A DNA stretch of 50,050 nucleotides, taken from NCBI RefSeq assembly GCF_019753765.1, contig NZ_JAIJZW010000007.1:1-50050 (forward strand), written 5' to 3'. How positions within the stretch are numbered: position 1 is the stretch's first letter; the number at the start of each line of letters is the position of its first letter. Origin of the DNA: Microbacterium marinilacus. Lineage in GTDB: Bacteria; Actinomycetota; Actinomycetes; Actinomycetales; Microbacteriaceae. The position numbers were made by a program, and so were the translations under genes. The notes beneath the pieces were generated by a model that saw nothing but the letters and a program-made list of their open reading frames with translations, had not been told where the DNA came from and did not search any database. Positions 18,489 through 28,018 of the stretch are shown here, piece by piece.

Positions 18489-18546
18489 CGAGAGTGCTCC
18501 TGAGGGTCGGGATTCGGGGGCGGGATCGGACGTCGGCGTCGCAGGA

Positions 18547-19305
18547 TCAGGATGCGCCCGGTCCGCTGGACGCATCATGTGCGTCGGCGAACTCGGCGAG
18601 GTCGGACACGACCACGTGCGCCCCGGCGTCCTGCAGGGCGGCGGCGCCGGCGCCGCGGTCGACGCCCACGACCAGCGCGAACGCGCCGGCCGCCGCCGAC
18701 TGCACGCCGGAGATCGCGTCCTCGACGGCCGCGGTGCGCGACGGCTCGACGCCCGCCATCTGGGCGGCGACCAGGAACACGTCGGGGGCGGGCTTGGAGG
18801 GCAGGTGCTCGCGCTCGGCGACGACGCCGTCCATCACGACCCCGAAGCGGTGTCGGATGCCCGCGGCCGCGAGCACGTCCTCGGCGTTCTTCGAGCTCGA
18901 CACGACCGCCGCCGGGACGCCCGCGGCGTCGAGGATGTCGAGCACGCGCATCGTTCCCGGATACGCCTGGATGCCCTCCTCGCGCAGCACGCGCGAGAAG
19001 ACCACGTTCTTGCGGTTGCCGATGCCGCACACGGTGTCGAGCTCGGGCGCGTCGTCGGGCTCGCCCCACGGCACCTCCACGTCGCGGCTGCGCAGCAGCG
19101 CCGCGACGCCGTCGTACCGCTTCTTCCCGTCGAGGTGGTCGAAGTAGTCGCTGTCGGTGTAGGGCGGCGCGATCCGCCAGTCGGCGAAGAGCTGCTCGAA
19201 CATGGAGCGCCAGGCGTGCATGTGCACCTCGGCGGTCGGCGTGATGACGCCGTCGAGGTCGAAGAGCACGGCGTCGTAACGGGTCAGGTCGGGCAGGCTG
19301 GTCAC
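18547..19305 (-). CDS. pgmB: HAD-family beta-phosphoglucomutase
   Basis: A 252-residue HAD superfamily phosphatase/mutase. The nucleophile motif FDLDGV is at 15-20 (Asp16, acid/base Asp18), a helical cap follows (to about 95), motif II is VVSSSKN, and the late motif is VEDAISGVQSAAAG. The Asp-x-Asp-Gly-Val start and the C1-cap are typical of beta-phosphoglucomutases, which convert beta-glucose 1-phosphate to glucose 6-phosphate. The gene is directly upstream of the GH65 phosphorylase (58-bp gap), giving a complete disaccharide phosphorolysis route. The GTG at 19305 has GGAGG four bases upstream. A trehalose-phosphatase-like role is less likely. Confidence 0.87.
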   Translation of the reverse strand: MTSLPDLTRYDAVLFDLDGVITPTAEVHMHAWRSMFEQLFADWRIAPPYTDSDYFDHLDGKKRYDGVAALLRSRDVEVPWGEPDDAPELDTVCGIGNRKNVVFSRVLREEGIQAYPGTMRVLDILDAAGVPAAVVSSSKNAEDVLAAAGIRHRFGVVMDGVVAEREHLPSKPAPDVFLVAAQMAGVEPSRTAAVEDAISGVQSAAAGAFALVVGVDRGAGAAALQDAGAHVVVSDLAEFADAHDASSGPGAS

Positions 19306-19398
19306 GATACCTCCACGTCGGGCGGGGCGAGGCGGGACGCGACAAGCGTAGCCCGGAGCGGCCTCGCCACGCCCGGCCCCTCGTGCGTCGTCGCGGGG

Positions 19399-20628
<1,230 letters not shown>

Positions 20629-20652
20629 TGCCGGTAGCTCCCTGTCCTGGCC

Positions 20653-22758
20653 TCAGGCCTGTTGCGCCTGGATGGCGGTGATGGCGACGGTGTTGACGAT
20701 GTCCTGCACCAGCGCGCCGCGGGAGAGGTCGTTGATCGGCTTGTTCAGCCCCTGCAGCACCGGGCCGATCGCCACCGCCCCGGCCGAGCGCTGCACGGCC
20801 TTGTAGGTGTTGTTGCCCGTGTTGAGGTCGGGGAAGACGAACACCGTCGCGCGTCCGGCCACGGCCGACTCCGGCAGCTTGGCCTTCGCGACGGCGGCGT
20901 CCGCGGCCGCGTCGTACTGGATCGGGCCCTCGATCGGCAGCTCGGGCGCACGTTCCCGGGCGAGCCGGGTCGCGAGCCGCACCTTGTCGACGTCCGCCCC
21001 GGACCCGCTCTCGCCCGTCGAGTACGACAGCATCGCGACGCGCGGCTCCACGCCGAACTGCGACGCCGTCGCCGCCGAGGAGATCGCGATGTCCGCCAGC
21101 TGCTCGCTCGTGGGATCGGGGATCACGGCGCAGTCCCCGTAGACCAGCACGCGATCGGCGAGGGCCATCAGGAACACGCTCGAGACGACGGAGACCCCCG
21201 GCTTCGTCTTGATGATCTCGAACGCCGGGCGGATGGTGTGCGCCGTCGTGTGCGCCGCTCCCGACACCATGCCGTCGGCCAGGCCGAGGTGCACCATCAT
21301 GGTGCCGAAGTACGACACGTCGGTGACGAGGTCGGCCGCCTTCTCGTAGGTGACGCCCTTGTGAGCGCGCAGCCGGGCGTACTCCTCCGCGAAGCGCCGC
21401 ACGAGGTCGGGGTCGAACGGGCTGACCAGGTGCGCGGACGAGAGGTCGAGGCCCAGCTCGGTCGCGCGCGAGCGCATCTGGTCGGGTTCGCCCAGGATCG
21501 TCAGCTCGGCCACGCCGCGGGCCAGCAGCGAGGCGGCGGCCCTCAGCACGCGGTCGTCGCCGCCCTCGGGCAGCACGATGTGGCGGCGGTCGGCGCGGGC
21601 GCGCTCGAGCAGGCCGTACTCGAACATCAGCGGTGTCACGACCGTCGCGCGGGCGACGCCCAGCACGCGGATCAGCTCGTCCGTGTCGACGTGCCGCTCG
21701 AACAGCGCCAGCGCCGTGTCATAGCGGCGCCCGGAGCCGGTCGCCCGGCCGCGGGCGCTCATCACCCGCACCGCGGTCTCGTAGGTCCCGAGATCGGTGG
21801 TGACGAGCGGCAGGCTCGAACCGAGCCCGTCGACGAGGCGCAGCACGTCGTCCGGGACCGGGAACGGGCCGTTCAGCACGATGCCGGCGAGCGAGGGGAA
21901 CGTGCCCGACTGGTTGGCGAGGAGCGCGGCGACCAGCACCTCGGTGCGGTCTGCGGGGATCACCACGACGGCGCTCTCGGTGAGCCGCGGCAGCACGTTG
22001 ACCATCGACATCCCCGCGATCACCACGCCGAGCGCCTCCCGCGCGAGGGTCTGCTCGTCGCCGCGCACGAGCGTGCCGCCGACGGCGCGCATCACCTCGG
22101 CCACCGACGGCGCGACCAGCAGGCGCTCCTCCGGCAGGGCCCAGACGGGGTGGTCCGGCCCCACCGCGGCGGCGACCGCCGCGACGATCGCGTCGAGACG
22201 ATCGGGGTCCGCCCTGTTCACGACCGTGGCGGCCAGCTCGGCGCGGCCCTTGCTGAGCTCGGGGATCGCCAGACGGGCGATCTGCGCCATCTCCTCCGGC
22301 GTGCGGGCGGGCGCGGTGCCCAGCTGCTCGGCCTGCCCCTGCTGGGCGCGTCCGCCCAGGACGAGCAGCACGGGCGCGCCCAGGTTCGCGGCGATCCGCG
22401 CGTTGTAGGCGAGCTCGGCCGGGCTGCCCACGTCGGTGTAGTCGGAGCCGAGCACCACGACCGCGTCGCACTGCGCCTCCAACGCCTTGAAGCGGGCGAC
22501 GATGGTGCCGAGCGCGGCGTCGGGGTCGGCGCGGACGTCGTCGTAGTCGACGCCGACGCACGCGTCGTAGTCGAGGTCGACGCCGTCGTGCGCCAGCAGC
22601 GCCTCGAGCACGTAGTCGCGCTCCTCCCGCGAGCGCGTCACCGTGCGGAACACGCCCACCTTCGGCGTCGCGCGGCTGAGGGAGTCGATCACCCCGAGCG
22701 CGATCGTGGACTTGCCCGAATGCCCCTCCGCGGAGGTGATGTAGATGCTCCTCGCCAC
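20653..22758 (-). CDS. pta: Phosphate acetyltransferase (long form)
   Basis: A 701-residue three-domain Pta that converts acetyl-CoA and phosphate to acetyl phosphate. The N-terminal BioD-like P-loop domain begins with SAEGHSGKSTIA (9-20), a DRTGG domain follows (about 215-330), and the catalytic PTA_PTB domain starts near 375 (RRHIVLPEGGDDRVLRAA) and carries DGMVSGAAHTTAHTIRP and SYSTGESGSGADVDKV. The GTG at 22758 lacks a ribosome site and has TAGGCT 7 bases upstream. It heads the pta-ackA unit. Confidence 0.97.
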   Translation of the reverse strand: MARSIYITSAEGHSGKSTIALGVIDSLSRATPKVGVFRTVTRSREERDYVLEALLAHDGVDLDYDACVGVDYDDVRADPDAALGTIVARFKALEAQCDAVVVLGSDYTDVGSPAELAYNARIAANLGAPVLLVLGGRAQQGQAEQLGTAPARTPEEMAQIARLAIPELSKGRAELAATVVNRADPDRLDAIVAAVAAAVGPDHPVWALPEERLLVAPSVAEVMRAVGGTLVRGDEQTLAREALGVVIAGMSMVNVLPRLTESAVVVIPADRTEVLVAALLANQSGTFPSLAGIVLNGPFPVPDDVLRLVDGLGSSLPLVTTDLGTYETAVRVMSARGRATGSGRRYDTALALFERHVDTDELIRVLGVARATVVTPLMFEYGLLERARADRRHIVLPEGGDDRVLRAAASLLARGVAELTILGEPDQMRSRATELGLDLSSAHLVSPFDPDLVRRFAEEYARLRAHKGVTYEKAADLVTDVSYFGTMMVHLGLADGMVSGAAHTTAHTIRPAFEIIKTKPGVSVVSSVFLMALADRVLVYGDCAVIPDPTSEQLADIAISSAATASQFGVEPRVAMLSYSTGESGSGADVDKVRLATRLARERAPELPIEGPIQYDAAADAAVAKAKLPESAVAGRATVFVFPDLNTGNNTYKAVQRSAGAVAIGPVLQGLNKPINDLSRGALVQDIVNTVAITAIQAQQA

Positions 22759-22765
22759 GAAGGTC

Positions 22766-22771
22766 AGCCTA
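22766..22771 (-). promoter_or_regulatory. -10 element of pta (leaderless)
   Basis: TAGGCT on the minus strand ends 7 bases before the pta GTG; the sequence matches the galE and tdk elements exactly. Confidence 0.6.
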
Positions 22772-22855
22772 ATCGCGCGGCCCGCCTCGACGACAGGCGG
22801 CCCGGCGGCGACGTCGCGCCGTGCACCCGAGCCGCCGGATCGCCGAGGCCGCCGG

Positions 22856-24067
22856 TCACCCCGCGGCGAACGCCCGTCGGGCCTGCTCGGCGAGGGCCGG
22901 CTCTCGGAACACGGCGAGCGCCGTCGCAGCGAGCATGACCGCGCCGTCGGCGATCGCCGGCTCGGCCTCGGGACCGCCGGCCGCGGCGGCGAACTCGCGG
23001 GTGTGCGGCACGCCGTCCGGGATGAGGCGCACCATCGGGTGGATGGACGGCACCACGTGACTGACGTTCCCCATGTCGGTGGAGCCGGTGATGGGGGCCG
23101 TCTCGACCTCGCGTCCGAGCCGTTCGTAGGCGACCCGGGCGAGGTCCGCCAGCACCGGGTTCGACTTCAGCGAGAAGTAAGGGGGCGTCCGCTCCTCGAT
23201 CAGCACCTGCGTCCCGGTCGCGAGCGCGGCGCCCTCGAAGCACGCCCGGACGCGCGGCACGACGTCGTCGAGCAGGCGGCCACGGTCGCCGGCGCGCACG
23301 AACACGCGCAGCGCGGCGTGCTCGGGGATGATGTTGGGCGCCTGGCCGCCGTCGGTCACGATCGCGTGCACCCGCACGTCGTCCGTCAGCTGCTGCCGCA
23401 GCAGGCCGATCGCGGTGAGCGAGAGGGTCGCGGCGTCCAGCGCGTTGACCCCGAGCTCGGGGCTCGCGGCCGCGTGGCTCGCCCGGCCCGTGAACTCGAC
23501 GTCGAGCGCGACCCGCGACAGCGTCGTGCCGTCGACGGAGTTGTGCGCCGACGGGTGCACCATGATCGCGAGGTCGATGCCGTCCAGCACCCCGGCGTCG
23601 ATCATGGGCACCTTCCCCGCCGCTCCCTCCTCACCGGGGCTCCCGATCACGACGATCCGCGCGGGCGTGCCGGGGGCGGCCTCCAGCGCCGCCTTCAGCA
23701 GCAGGCCCGCCCCGAGCCCCGCCGCGGCGATCACGTTGTGCCCGCAGGCGTGCCCGATGCCCTCGAGCGCGTCGTACTCGCAGAACACCGCGATCGTCGG
23801 GGTGCTGTCTTCCGCGTCCGGCGTCGACCAGCGCCCCACGAACGCGGTCTCCAGCCCCGCGAAGCCCCGCGTCACGGCGAAGCCCGCCGCTTCCAGCTCG
23901 GCGGTCAGTCGCTCGGCGGCGTGCACCTCCGTGAACCGGATCTCGGGGTGGGCGTGCAGGTCGGCGGCGACGTCCACGAGCTGCGGCAGCGACGGCCCCA
24001 GCAGGGCGGCCAGCTCGTCGACGATGTGCTCGACGGCGTTCGCGGTCGCGTTCTCCGAGGTGTGCAT
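22856..24067 (-). CDS. M20-family amidohydrolase (AbgB-like)
   Basis: A 403-residue M20 metallopeptidase. Di-metal motifs: EYDALEGIGHACGHNV with the conserved Cys-Gly-His, the GEEGAAGK glutamate pair, and MVHPSAHN. A lid/dimerisation domain (about 190-300) with EFTGRASHAAASPE interrupts the catalytic fold. The AbgT-type transporter 44 bp upstream suggests a folate-derived aminobenzoyl-glutamate or another N-acyl amino acid as substrate; this is inference from context. The ATG at 24067 has AGGAGA seven bases upstream. Confidence 0.92.
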   Translation of the reverse strand: MHTSENATANAVEHIVDELAALLGPSLPQLVDVAADLHAHPEIRFTEVHAAERLTAELEAAGFAVTRGFAGLETAFVGRWSTPDAEDSTPTIAVFCEYDALEGIGHACGHNVIAAAGLGAGLLLKAALEAAPGTPARIVVIGSPGEEGAAGKVPMIDAGVLDGIDLAIMVHPSAHNSVDGTTLSRVALDVEFTGRASHAAASPELGVNALDAATLSLTAIGLLRQQLTDDVRVHAIVTDGGQAPNIIPEHAALRVFVRAGDRGRLLDDVVPRVRACFEGAALATGTQVLIEERTPPYFSLKSNPVLADLARVAYERLGREVETAPITGSTDMGNVSHVVPSIHPMVRLIPDGVPHTREFAAAAGGPEAEPAIADGAVMLAATALAVFREPALAEQARRAFAAG

Positions 24068-24111
24068 GGTGTTCTCTCCTGTCGTGTGTTCCTGTCCCGT
24101 CCGCACGGCGC

Positions 24112-25659
24112 TCATCCGTCGATCATCAGCCCGTGCCCCGGCCCGATCGGCAGTCCGAGAAGCCCCCACACCAGCAGCTGCAGCAGCCAGACCGCCCAGA
24201 TGACGAAGGTGAACGGCATGACGAGGCTGAACAGCGTGCCGAGACCGCCCTTGGGCGCCCATTTCTGCATGAGCCCGAGCACGACCGGCAGCATGGGGTT
24301 CATCGGCACCAGCGGGTTCGAGGCGGAGTCGGTGATGCGGAACGCGGCCTGCACGTACGCGGGGTCGACGCCATTGAGCATGAACATCGGCACGAAGATC
24401 GGGGCGAGCAGGGTCCACAGCGCCGAGCCGCTCGCAAGCAGCAGCGCGGGCAGGAAGACGAAGAGGCTGAAGAGCATCAGGCCCCAGATGCCGCCGAGTC
24501 CGGTCTGCTCCATGAGGTCGGCCCCGCTCGTGGCCAGCAGCAGGCCGAGCCGCGACCAGCTGAACCAGGCGATGGCCTGCGCCGCGGTGAAGATCACGAC
24601 GACGAACGGCACGAGCTCCTTCACGGTCTCCGTCATCATCTGCGGCACCTGGCCCCACCGGGTCAGCGTGCGGGCCGCGATGCCGTACGAGACGCCGCCG
24701 ACGAGGAAGAACAGCAGGATGAAGACGGGGATGCTCGACATGAACGGCGAGCGCAGGATCTGCCCGCCCTCGCCCTGGAGCGCCGATCCCGGCCACAGCA
24801 CGGCCAGCGCCACGAGCGCGATGTACGCCGCGATGGCGATGCCCGCGACGAGGAGGCCCCGGCGCTGCGCGGCGTCGATGCGCTGCACGTCGGCGTCGTC
24901 GCGAGGTCCGGTGTACGGGCCCAGGCGCGGCTCGAGGAAGCGCTGGCAGACGAACGTGATCACGACCGCGAGGATGACCGTGGACGTCGCGAAGAAGAAG
25001 TAGTTCGCGAGCACAGACACCTCGGCGTCCGGATCGACGATCTGGGCCGCGCTCGTCGTGATGCCCGACATCAGCACGTCGGTGCCCGCCGGCACCACGT
25101 TCGCGCTGAAGCCCGCCACGACGGCGGCATAGGACGTGATGAAGCCGGCCAGCGGGTGCCGGCCGGCCGCGAGGAACGCGGCGGCGGCGAGGGGCGGGAG
25201 GATGACCATCGCCGAGTCGGACGCGAGGTTGCCCATGAGGCTCACGAAGACGACGACGAACGTCACCGACCATCGGGGCGCGGAGAGCACCGCTCCCCGC
25301 ATGAAGGCGCCGAGCAGGCCGACCCGCTCGGCCACGCCGATGCCCAGCATCACGGTGATGATGAGCCCGAAGGGCGGGAACGAGACGAAGTTCTCGATGG
25401 CGCTGGTGACGGCGTAGACCAGGCCCTCGGGCGAGAGGACGCTCTGGACCGGCGCCGGCTCTCCGGTCGCGGGATCGAGCGTGGTCGCGCCGAGCCCCGC
25501 GGCGACGGCCGAGGCCAGCGCCACGAGCCCGGCGAGGATGAGGAACAGGTAGAACGGGTGCGGCAGGCGGTTGCCGACCCTCTCGATCCCCTGCAGGATC
25601 CGGCCGCTCACGCCGCGCGCGTCGGCGAGCGTGAGCTCCGTGGTGTCGAGGCGAGGCAT
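24112..25659 (-). CDS. AbgT-family transporter
   Basis: A 515-residue polytopic membrane protein with about 11-13 hydrophobic helices. It has the AbgT-family landmarks NRLPHPFYLFLILAG near the N-terminus, SLMGNLASDSAMVILPPLAA, VVAGFSANVVPAGTDVL and PMNPMLPVVLGLMQKW. The family imports p-aminobenzoyl-glutamate or exports sulfonamides; the adjacent M20 hydrolase supports import followed by cleavage. The ATG at 25659 has GGAG five bases upstream; the in-frame codon at 25710 has no ribosome site. It heads the minus operon, divergent from the Lrp-type regulator. Confidence 0.93.
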   Translation of the reverse strand: MPRLDTTELTLADARGVSGRILQGIERVGNRLPHPFYLFLILAGLVALASAVAAGLGATTLDPATGEPAPVQSVLSPEGLVYAVTSAIENFVSFPPFGLIITVMLGIGVAERVGLLGAFMRGAVLSAPRWSVTFVVVFVSLMGNLASDSAMVILPPLAAAAFLAAGRHPLAGFITSYAAVVAGFSANVVPAGTDVLMSGITTSAAQIVDPDAEVSVLANYFFFATSTVILAVVITFVCQRFLEPRLGPYTGPRDDADVQRIDAAQRRGLLVAGIAIAAYIALVALAVLWPGSALQGEGGQILRSPFMSSIPVFILLFFLVGGVSYGIAARTLTRWGQVPQMMTETVKELVPFVVVIFTAAQAIAWFSWSRLGLLLATSGADLMEQTGLGGIWGLMLFSLFVFLPALLLASGSALWTLLAPIFVPMFMLNGVDPAYVQAAFRITDSASNPLVPMNPMLPVVLGLMQKWAPKGGLGTLFSLVMPFTFVIWAVWLLQLLVWGLLGLPIGPGHGLMIDG

Positions 25660-25757
25660 GGATGCTCCGTTTCGGTTCGGTGGGGTGCCCACCAGTGTGC
25701 AGATCCGCACCTCGCGCTCGGTTACAGGGATCGAAACAGTCGAATATCCGCGACAGA

Positions 25758-26774
25758 ATGTCCGATATGGATGAAGGAGACCGTTTCACGGACGTGCGGC
25801 TGTCCGAATCGGACCTCGCGCTGATCGACGCGATGCAGGACGACCCCCGCGCGGCGTGGGCTCGGATCGGCGCCGCCGTCGGCGTCAGCGCTCCCACCGC
25901 TCGCCGCCGTTGGCAGCGCCTCGTCGACGCGGACGCCGCCTGGATCACGAGCCACCCCGGCTGGGCGTCGGGCGTGGTCACGGCGCTCATCGCCGTGCAG
26001 TGCCGGGCCGGTCATGCCGACGCGACCGCGCGAGACATGGTGCGCCTGCCGGAGGTCATGACGGTCGCCGCCATCACCGGCGACCACGATCTTCTGCTGA
26101 CCGTGTTCGTCGACGATATGAGGGGGCTGCGCCGCCTCGCGCAGGGGGTGCTGGCGGCCCACGAGGGCGTCGCCAGGGTGCGCACCATGCTGATGACGCG
26201 CGTCTTCCGCGACGGCTCGCACTGGCGCGCGGGCTCCTCCGGGGGCGCACGCACGGACGAGGGCCGGCGCCCCGGCGGATCCCTGTCGCCCGCCGCCGTC
26301 GCCGCCGCTGTGGCGGTGCTCGAGCGCGACGGACGCGCGCCGAGCGCCGACCTCGCCCGCGCCCTCGGCACCAGCGAGGCGCATGCGCGACGACTCGTGC
26401 AGCGCGGCGTGCGCGAGGAGCTGATCGTGCAGCGCGTCGACGTGCGGCTCGATCAGCCGCACTGGCCGCACTGGCTCGTGCTGTGGATGGTGGTGCCGGC
26501 CGCTCAGCTGCACGAGACGGCCCTGAGGATCAGCCGCCTGCCGCTCGCGCGGGTCTGCGCGGCGCTCGCGGGCGGCAGCGCCAACCTCTACACCGTGGTG
26601 TGGCTGCGCTCCCTCTCCGAGGCGCCGGACGTCGAGGCGCAGATCGTGCGCGGCCACGACGTGCACGTCACCGATCGCAGCATCCTGCTGCACTACAGCA
26701 AGCGGATGGGGCACGTCTTCGACGACGACCAGCATCACGTCGGTCATGTGCCGTGGGCGCCCGAGCCCGGCTGA
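25758..26774 (+). CDS. Lrp/AsnC regulator with duplicated HTH-RAM units
   Basis: A 338-residue regulator about twice the usual Lrp length. The first unit has an AsnC winged helix (about 15-65, LIDAMQDDPRAAWARIG and APTARRRWQRLVDA) and a RAM ligand domain (about 75-140). A Gly/Arg linker precedes a second HTH (about 185-225, LARALGTSEAHARRLVQRGV) and a second RAM-like domain. Such two-unit proteins are known in actinobacteria. It is divergent from abgT with a 98-bp gap, and so likely controls that operon; the effector is unknown. The start is uncertain between ATG 25758 and 25767; neither has a clear ribosome site. Confidence 0.88.
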   Translation: MSDMDEGDRFTDVRLSESDLALIDAMQDDPRAAWARIGAAVGVSAPTARRRWQRLVDADAAWITSHPGWASGVVTALIAVQCRAGHADATARDMVRLPEVMTVAAITGDHDLLLTVFVDDMRGLRRLAQGVLAAHEGVARVRTMLMTRVFRDGSHWRAGSSGGARTDEGRRPGGSLSPAAVAAAVAVLERDGRAPSADLARALGTSEAHARRLVQRGVREELIVQRVDVRLDQPHWPHWLVLWMVVPAAQLHETALRISRLPLARVCAALAGGSANLYTVVWLRSLSEAPDVEAQIVRGHDVHVTDRSILLHYSKRMGHVFDDDQHHVGHVPWAPEPG

Positions 26775-26788
26775 GCTCCCCGGGCATG

Positions 26789-26881
26789 AAAAGACTCTCC
26801 GCGTACCCGACAGAGCCTGGTTACCCTTGCTACGTTTCCGTCCTGGGGGAGTTGGCCTGGATGTCGCCACGCGGAGAGCTG
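26789..26881 (-). ncRNA. ffs: Signal recognition particle RNA (4.5S)
   Basis: The minus strand reads from about 26880 as a near-complete hairpin RNA. The closing stem is ACGCGGAGAG (26869-26878, plus strand) with CTCTCCGCGT (26795-26804). The apical domain reads CAGG-ACG-GAAA-CGU-AGCAA, which aligns position for position with the conserved SRP domain IV CAGG-UCC-GGAA-GGA-AGCAG. The 3' end carries a TCTTTT run. It is convergent with the Lrp gene stop at 26774 and divergent from moxR. It guides Ffh and FtsY for membrane-protein targeting. The tetraloop GAAA replaces the commoner GGAA. Confidence 0.88.
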
Positions 26882-26886
26882 ACTCC

Positions 26887-26892
26887 ACTCTA
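26887..26892 (-). promoter_or_regulatory. -10 element of the SRP RNA gene
   Basis: TAGAGT on the minus strand (26892-26887) lies 7-9 bases before the first paired bases of the SRP RNA, the right place for its promoter. No clear -35. Confidence 0.55.
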
Positions 26893-27018
26893 ACCCAGCC
26901 GCGCGGCACCCGTGGCGCCACGGCAGGCCCCCGCGTCCGCGCGAGGGGGCAAGATGTACGCAGGACCCGCGATGCGCTCCGGAGCAGCCCGGCAGTCGCG
27001 CCGACATCGAGGAGAGAG

Positions 27019-28011
27019 ATGGCCGAGCCGATCACCGCGGAGAGCTTCCAGCGGGCGACCGACGGGATCATCCGGTCGGTCAGCTCCGTCATCGACGGAA
27101 AGCCGCAGGCCGTGCGCAGCGCGCTGGTCGCGCTGCTGGCCGAGGGCCATCTGCTGATCGAGGACGTCCCGGGCGTCGGCAAGACGGTGCTGGCACGGGC
27201 GGTGGCGGCATCCATCCGGGCGCGCGTGCGGCGGATCCAGTTCACGCCCGATCTGCTGCCGAGCGACGTGACGGGCGTGTCGGTGTTCAACCCGGCCTCC
27301 CGCGAGTTCGCGTTCACCCCCGGTGCGGTGTTCGCGAACATCGTGATCGCGGACGAGATCAACCGTTCGTCGCCCAAGACGCAGTCGGCCCTGCTGGAGG
27401 CGATGGAGGAGCGCCAGGTCACGGTCGACGGCACGTCGCACCACCTTCCCGACCCGTTCCTCGTCGTCGCCACGCAGAACCCTCTGGAGATGGAGGGCAC
27501 CTACCCGCTCCCCGAGGCGCAGCGCGACCGGTTCATGCTGCGGATCTCGATGGGCTACCCGGACGCGCAGGCCGAGGCGCTGATGCTGCGCCAGCGCGAC
27601 ACCGACAACCCGCTCGCGGCGGTGCGGCCGGTCGTGACGGTCGACGAGGTGACGGCGCTGATCGCCTTCGCCCGGTCGGTGCACGTCGCTCCGGCGATCG
27701 AGGAGTACGCCGTCGCGCTCGCGCAGGCCACGCGTTCCCACCCCGATCTGCGTCTGGGCGCCAGCCCCCGCGCCACCCTGCAGCTGGTGCGCGCCGCCAA
27801 GGTGTGGGCGGCGCTCGACGGACGCGGCTTCGTCATCCCCGACGACGTCACCGACCTGCTGGAGCCGGTGTTCGCCCACCGCCTCATCCCGTCCCGCAGC
27901 GCGACGGGCACTCGTCGGCCGTCGGAGCGCGGCTCGGCCGCGGGTGATCCGGTGACGCAGATCCTCGGCCAGATCGCGGCGTCGGTGCGCGTGCCGCTCG
28001 CGGTGCGCTGA
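27019..28011 (+). CDS. MoxR-type AAA+ ATPase
   Basis: A 330-residue AAA+ chaperone-like ATPase. Walker A is PGVGKTVLAR (51-60) and Walker B is NIVIADEINR (107-116); sensor and lid elements (DPFLVVATQNPLEMEG, LPEAQRDRFM) follow. Partner proteins of the MoxR family help mature or assemble other complexes. The next two genes (DUF58 and a transglutaminase) form the usual actinobacterial MoxR neighbourhood, with no gap of more than 8 bp. The ATG at 27019 has GGAGAGAG just upstream. Substrate protein unknown. Confidence 0.94.
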   Translation: MAEPITAESFQRATDGIIRSVSSVIDGKPQAVRSALVALLAEGHLLIEDVPGVGKTVLARAVAASIRARVRRIQFTPDLLPSDVTGVSVFNPASREFAFTPGAVFANIVIADEINRSSPKTQSALLEAMEERQVTVDGTSHHLPDPFLVVATQNPLEMEGTYPLPEAQRDRFMLRISMGYPDAQAEALMLRQRDTDNPLAAVRPVVTVDEVTALIAFARSVHVAPAIEEYAVALAQATRSHPDLRLGASPRATLQLVRAAKVWAALDGRGFVIPDDVTDLLEPVFAHRLIPSRSATGTRRPSERGSAAGDPVTQILGQIAASVRVPLAVR

Positions 28012-28018
28012 GTCCGCC

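Noticed and set aside
15810..18503. 897-residue plus-strand frame over GH65
   Set aside because: Antisense shadow; the minus-strand GH65 has full motifs and a ribosome site.
22856..25990. 1044-residue frame containing the M20 protein
   Set aside because: The upstream part is out of frame with AbgT; the true M20 start is 24067 with a ribosome site.
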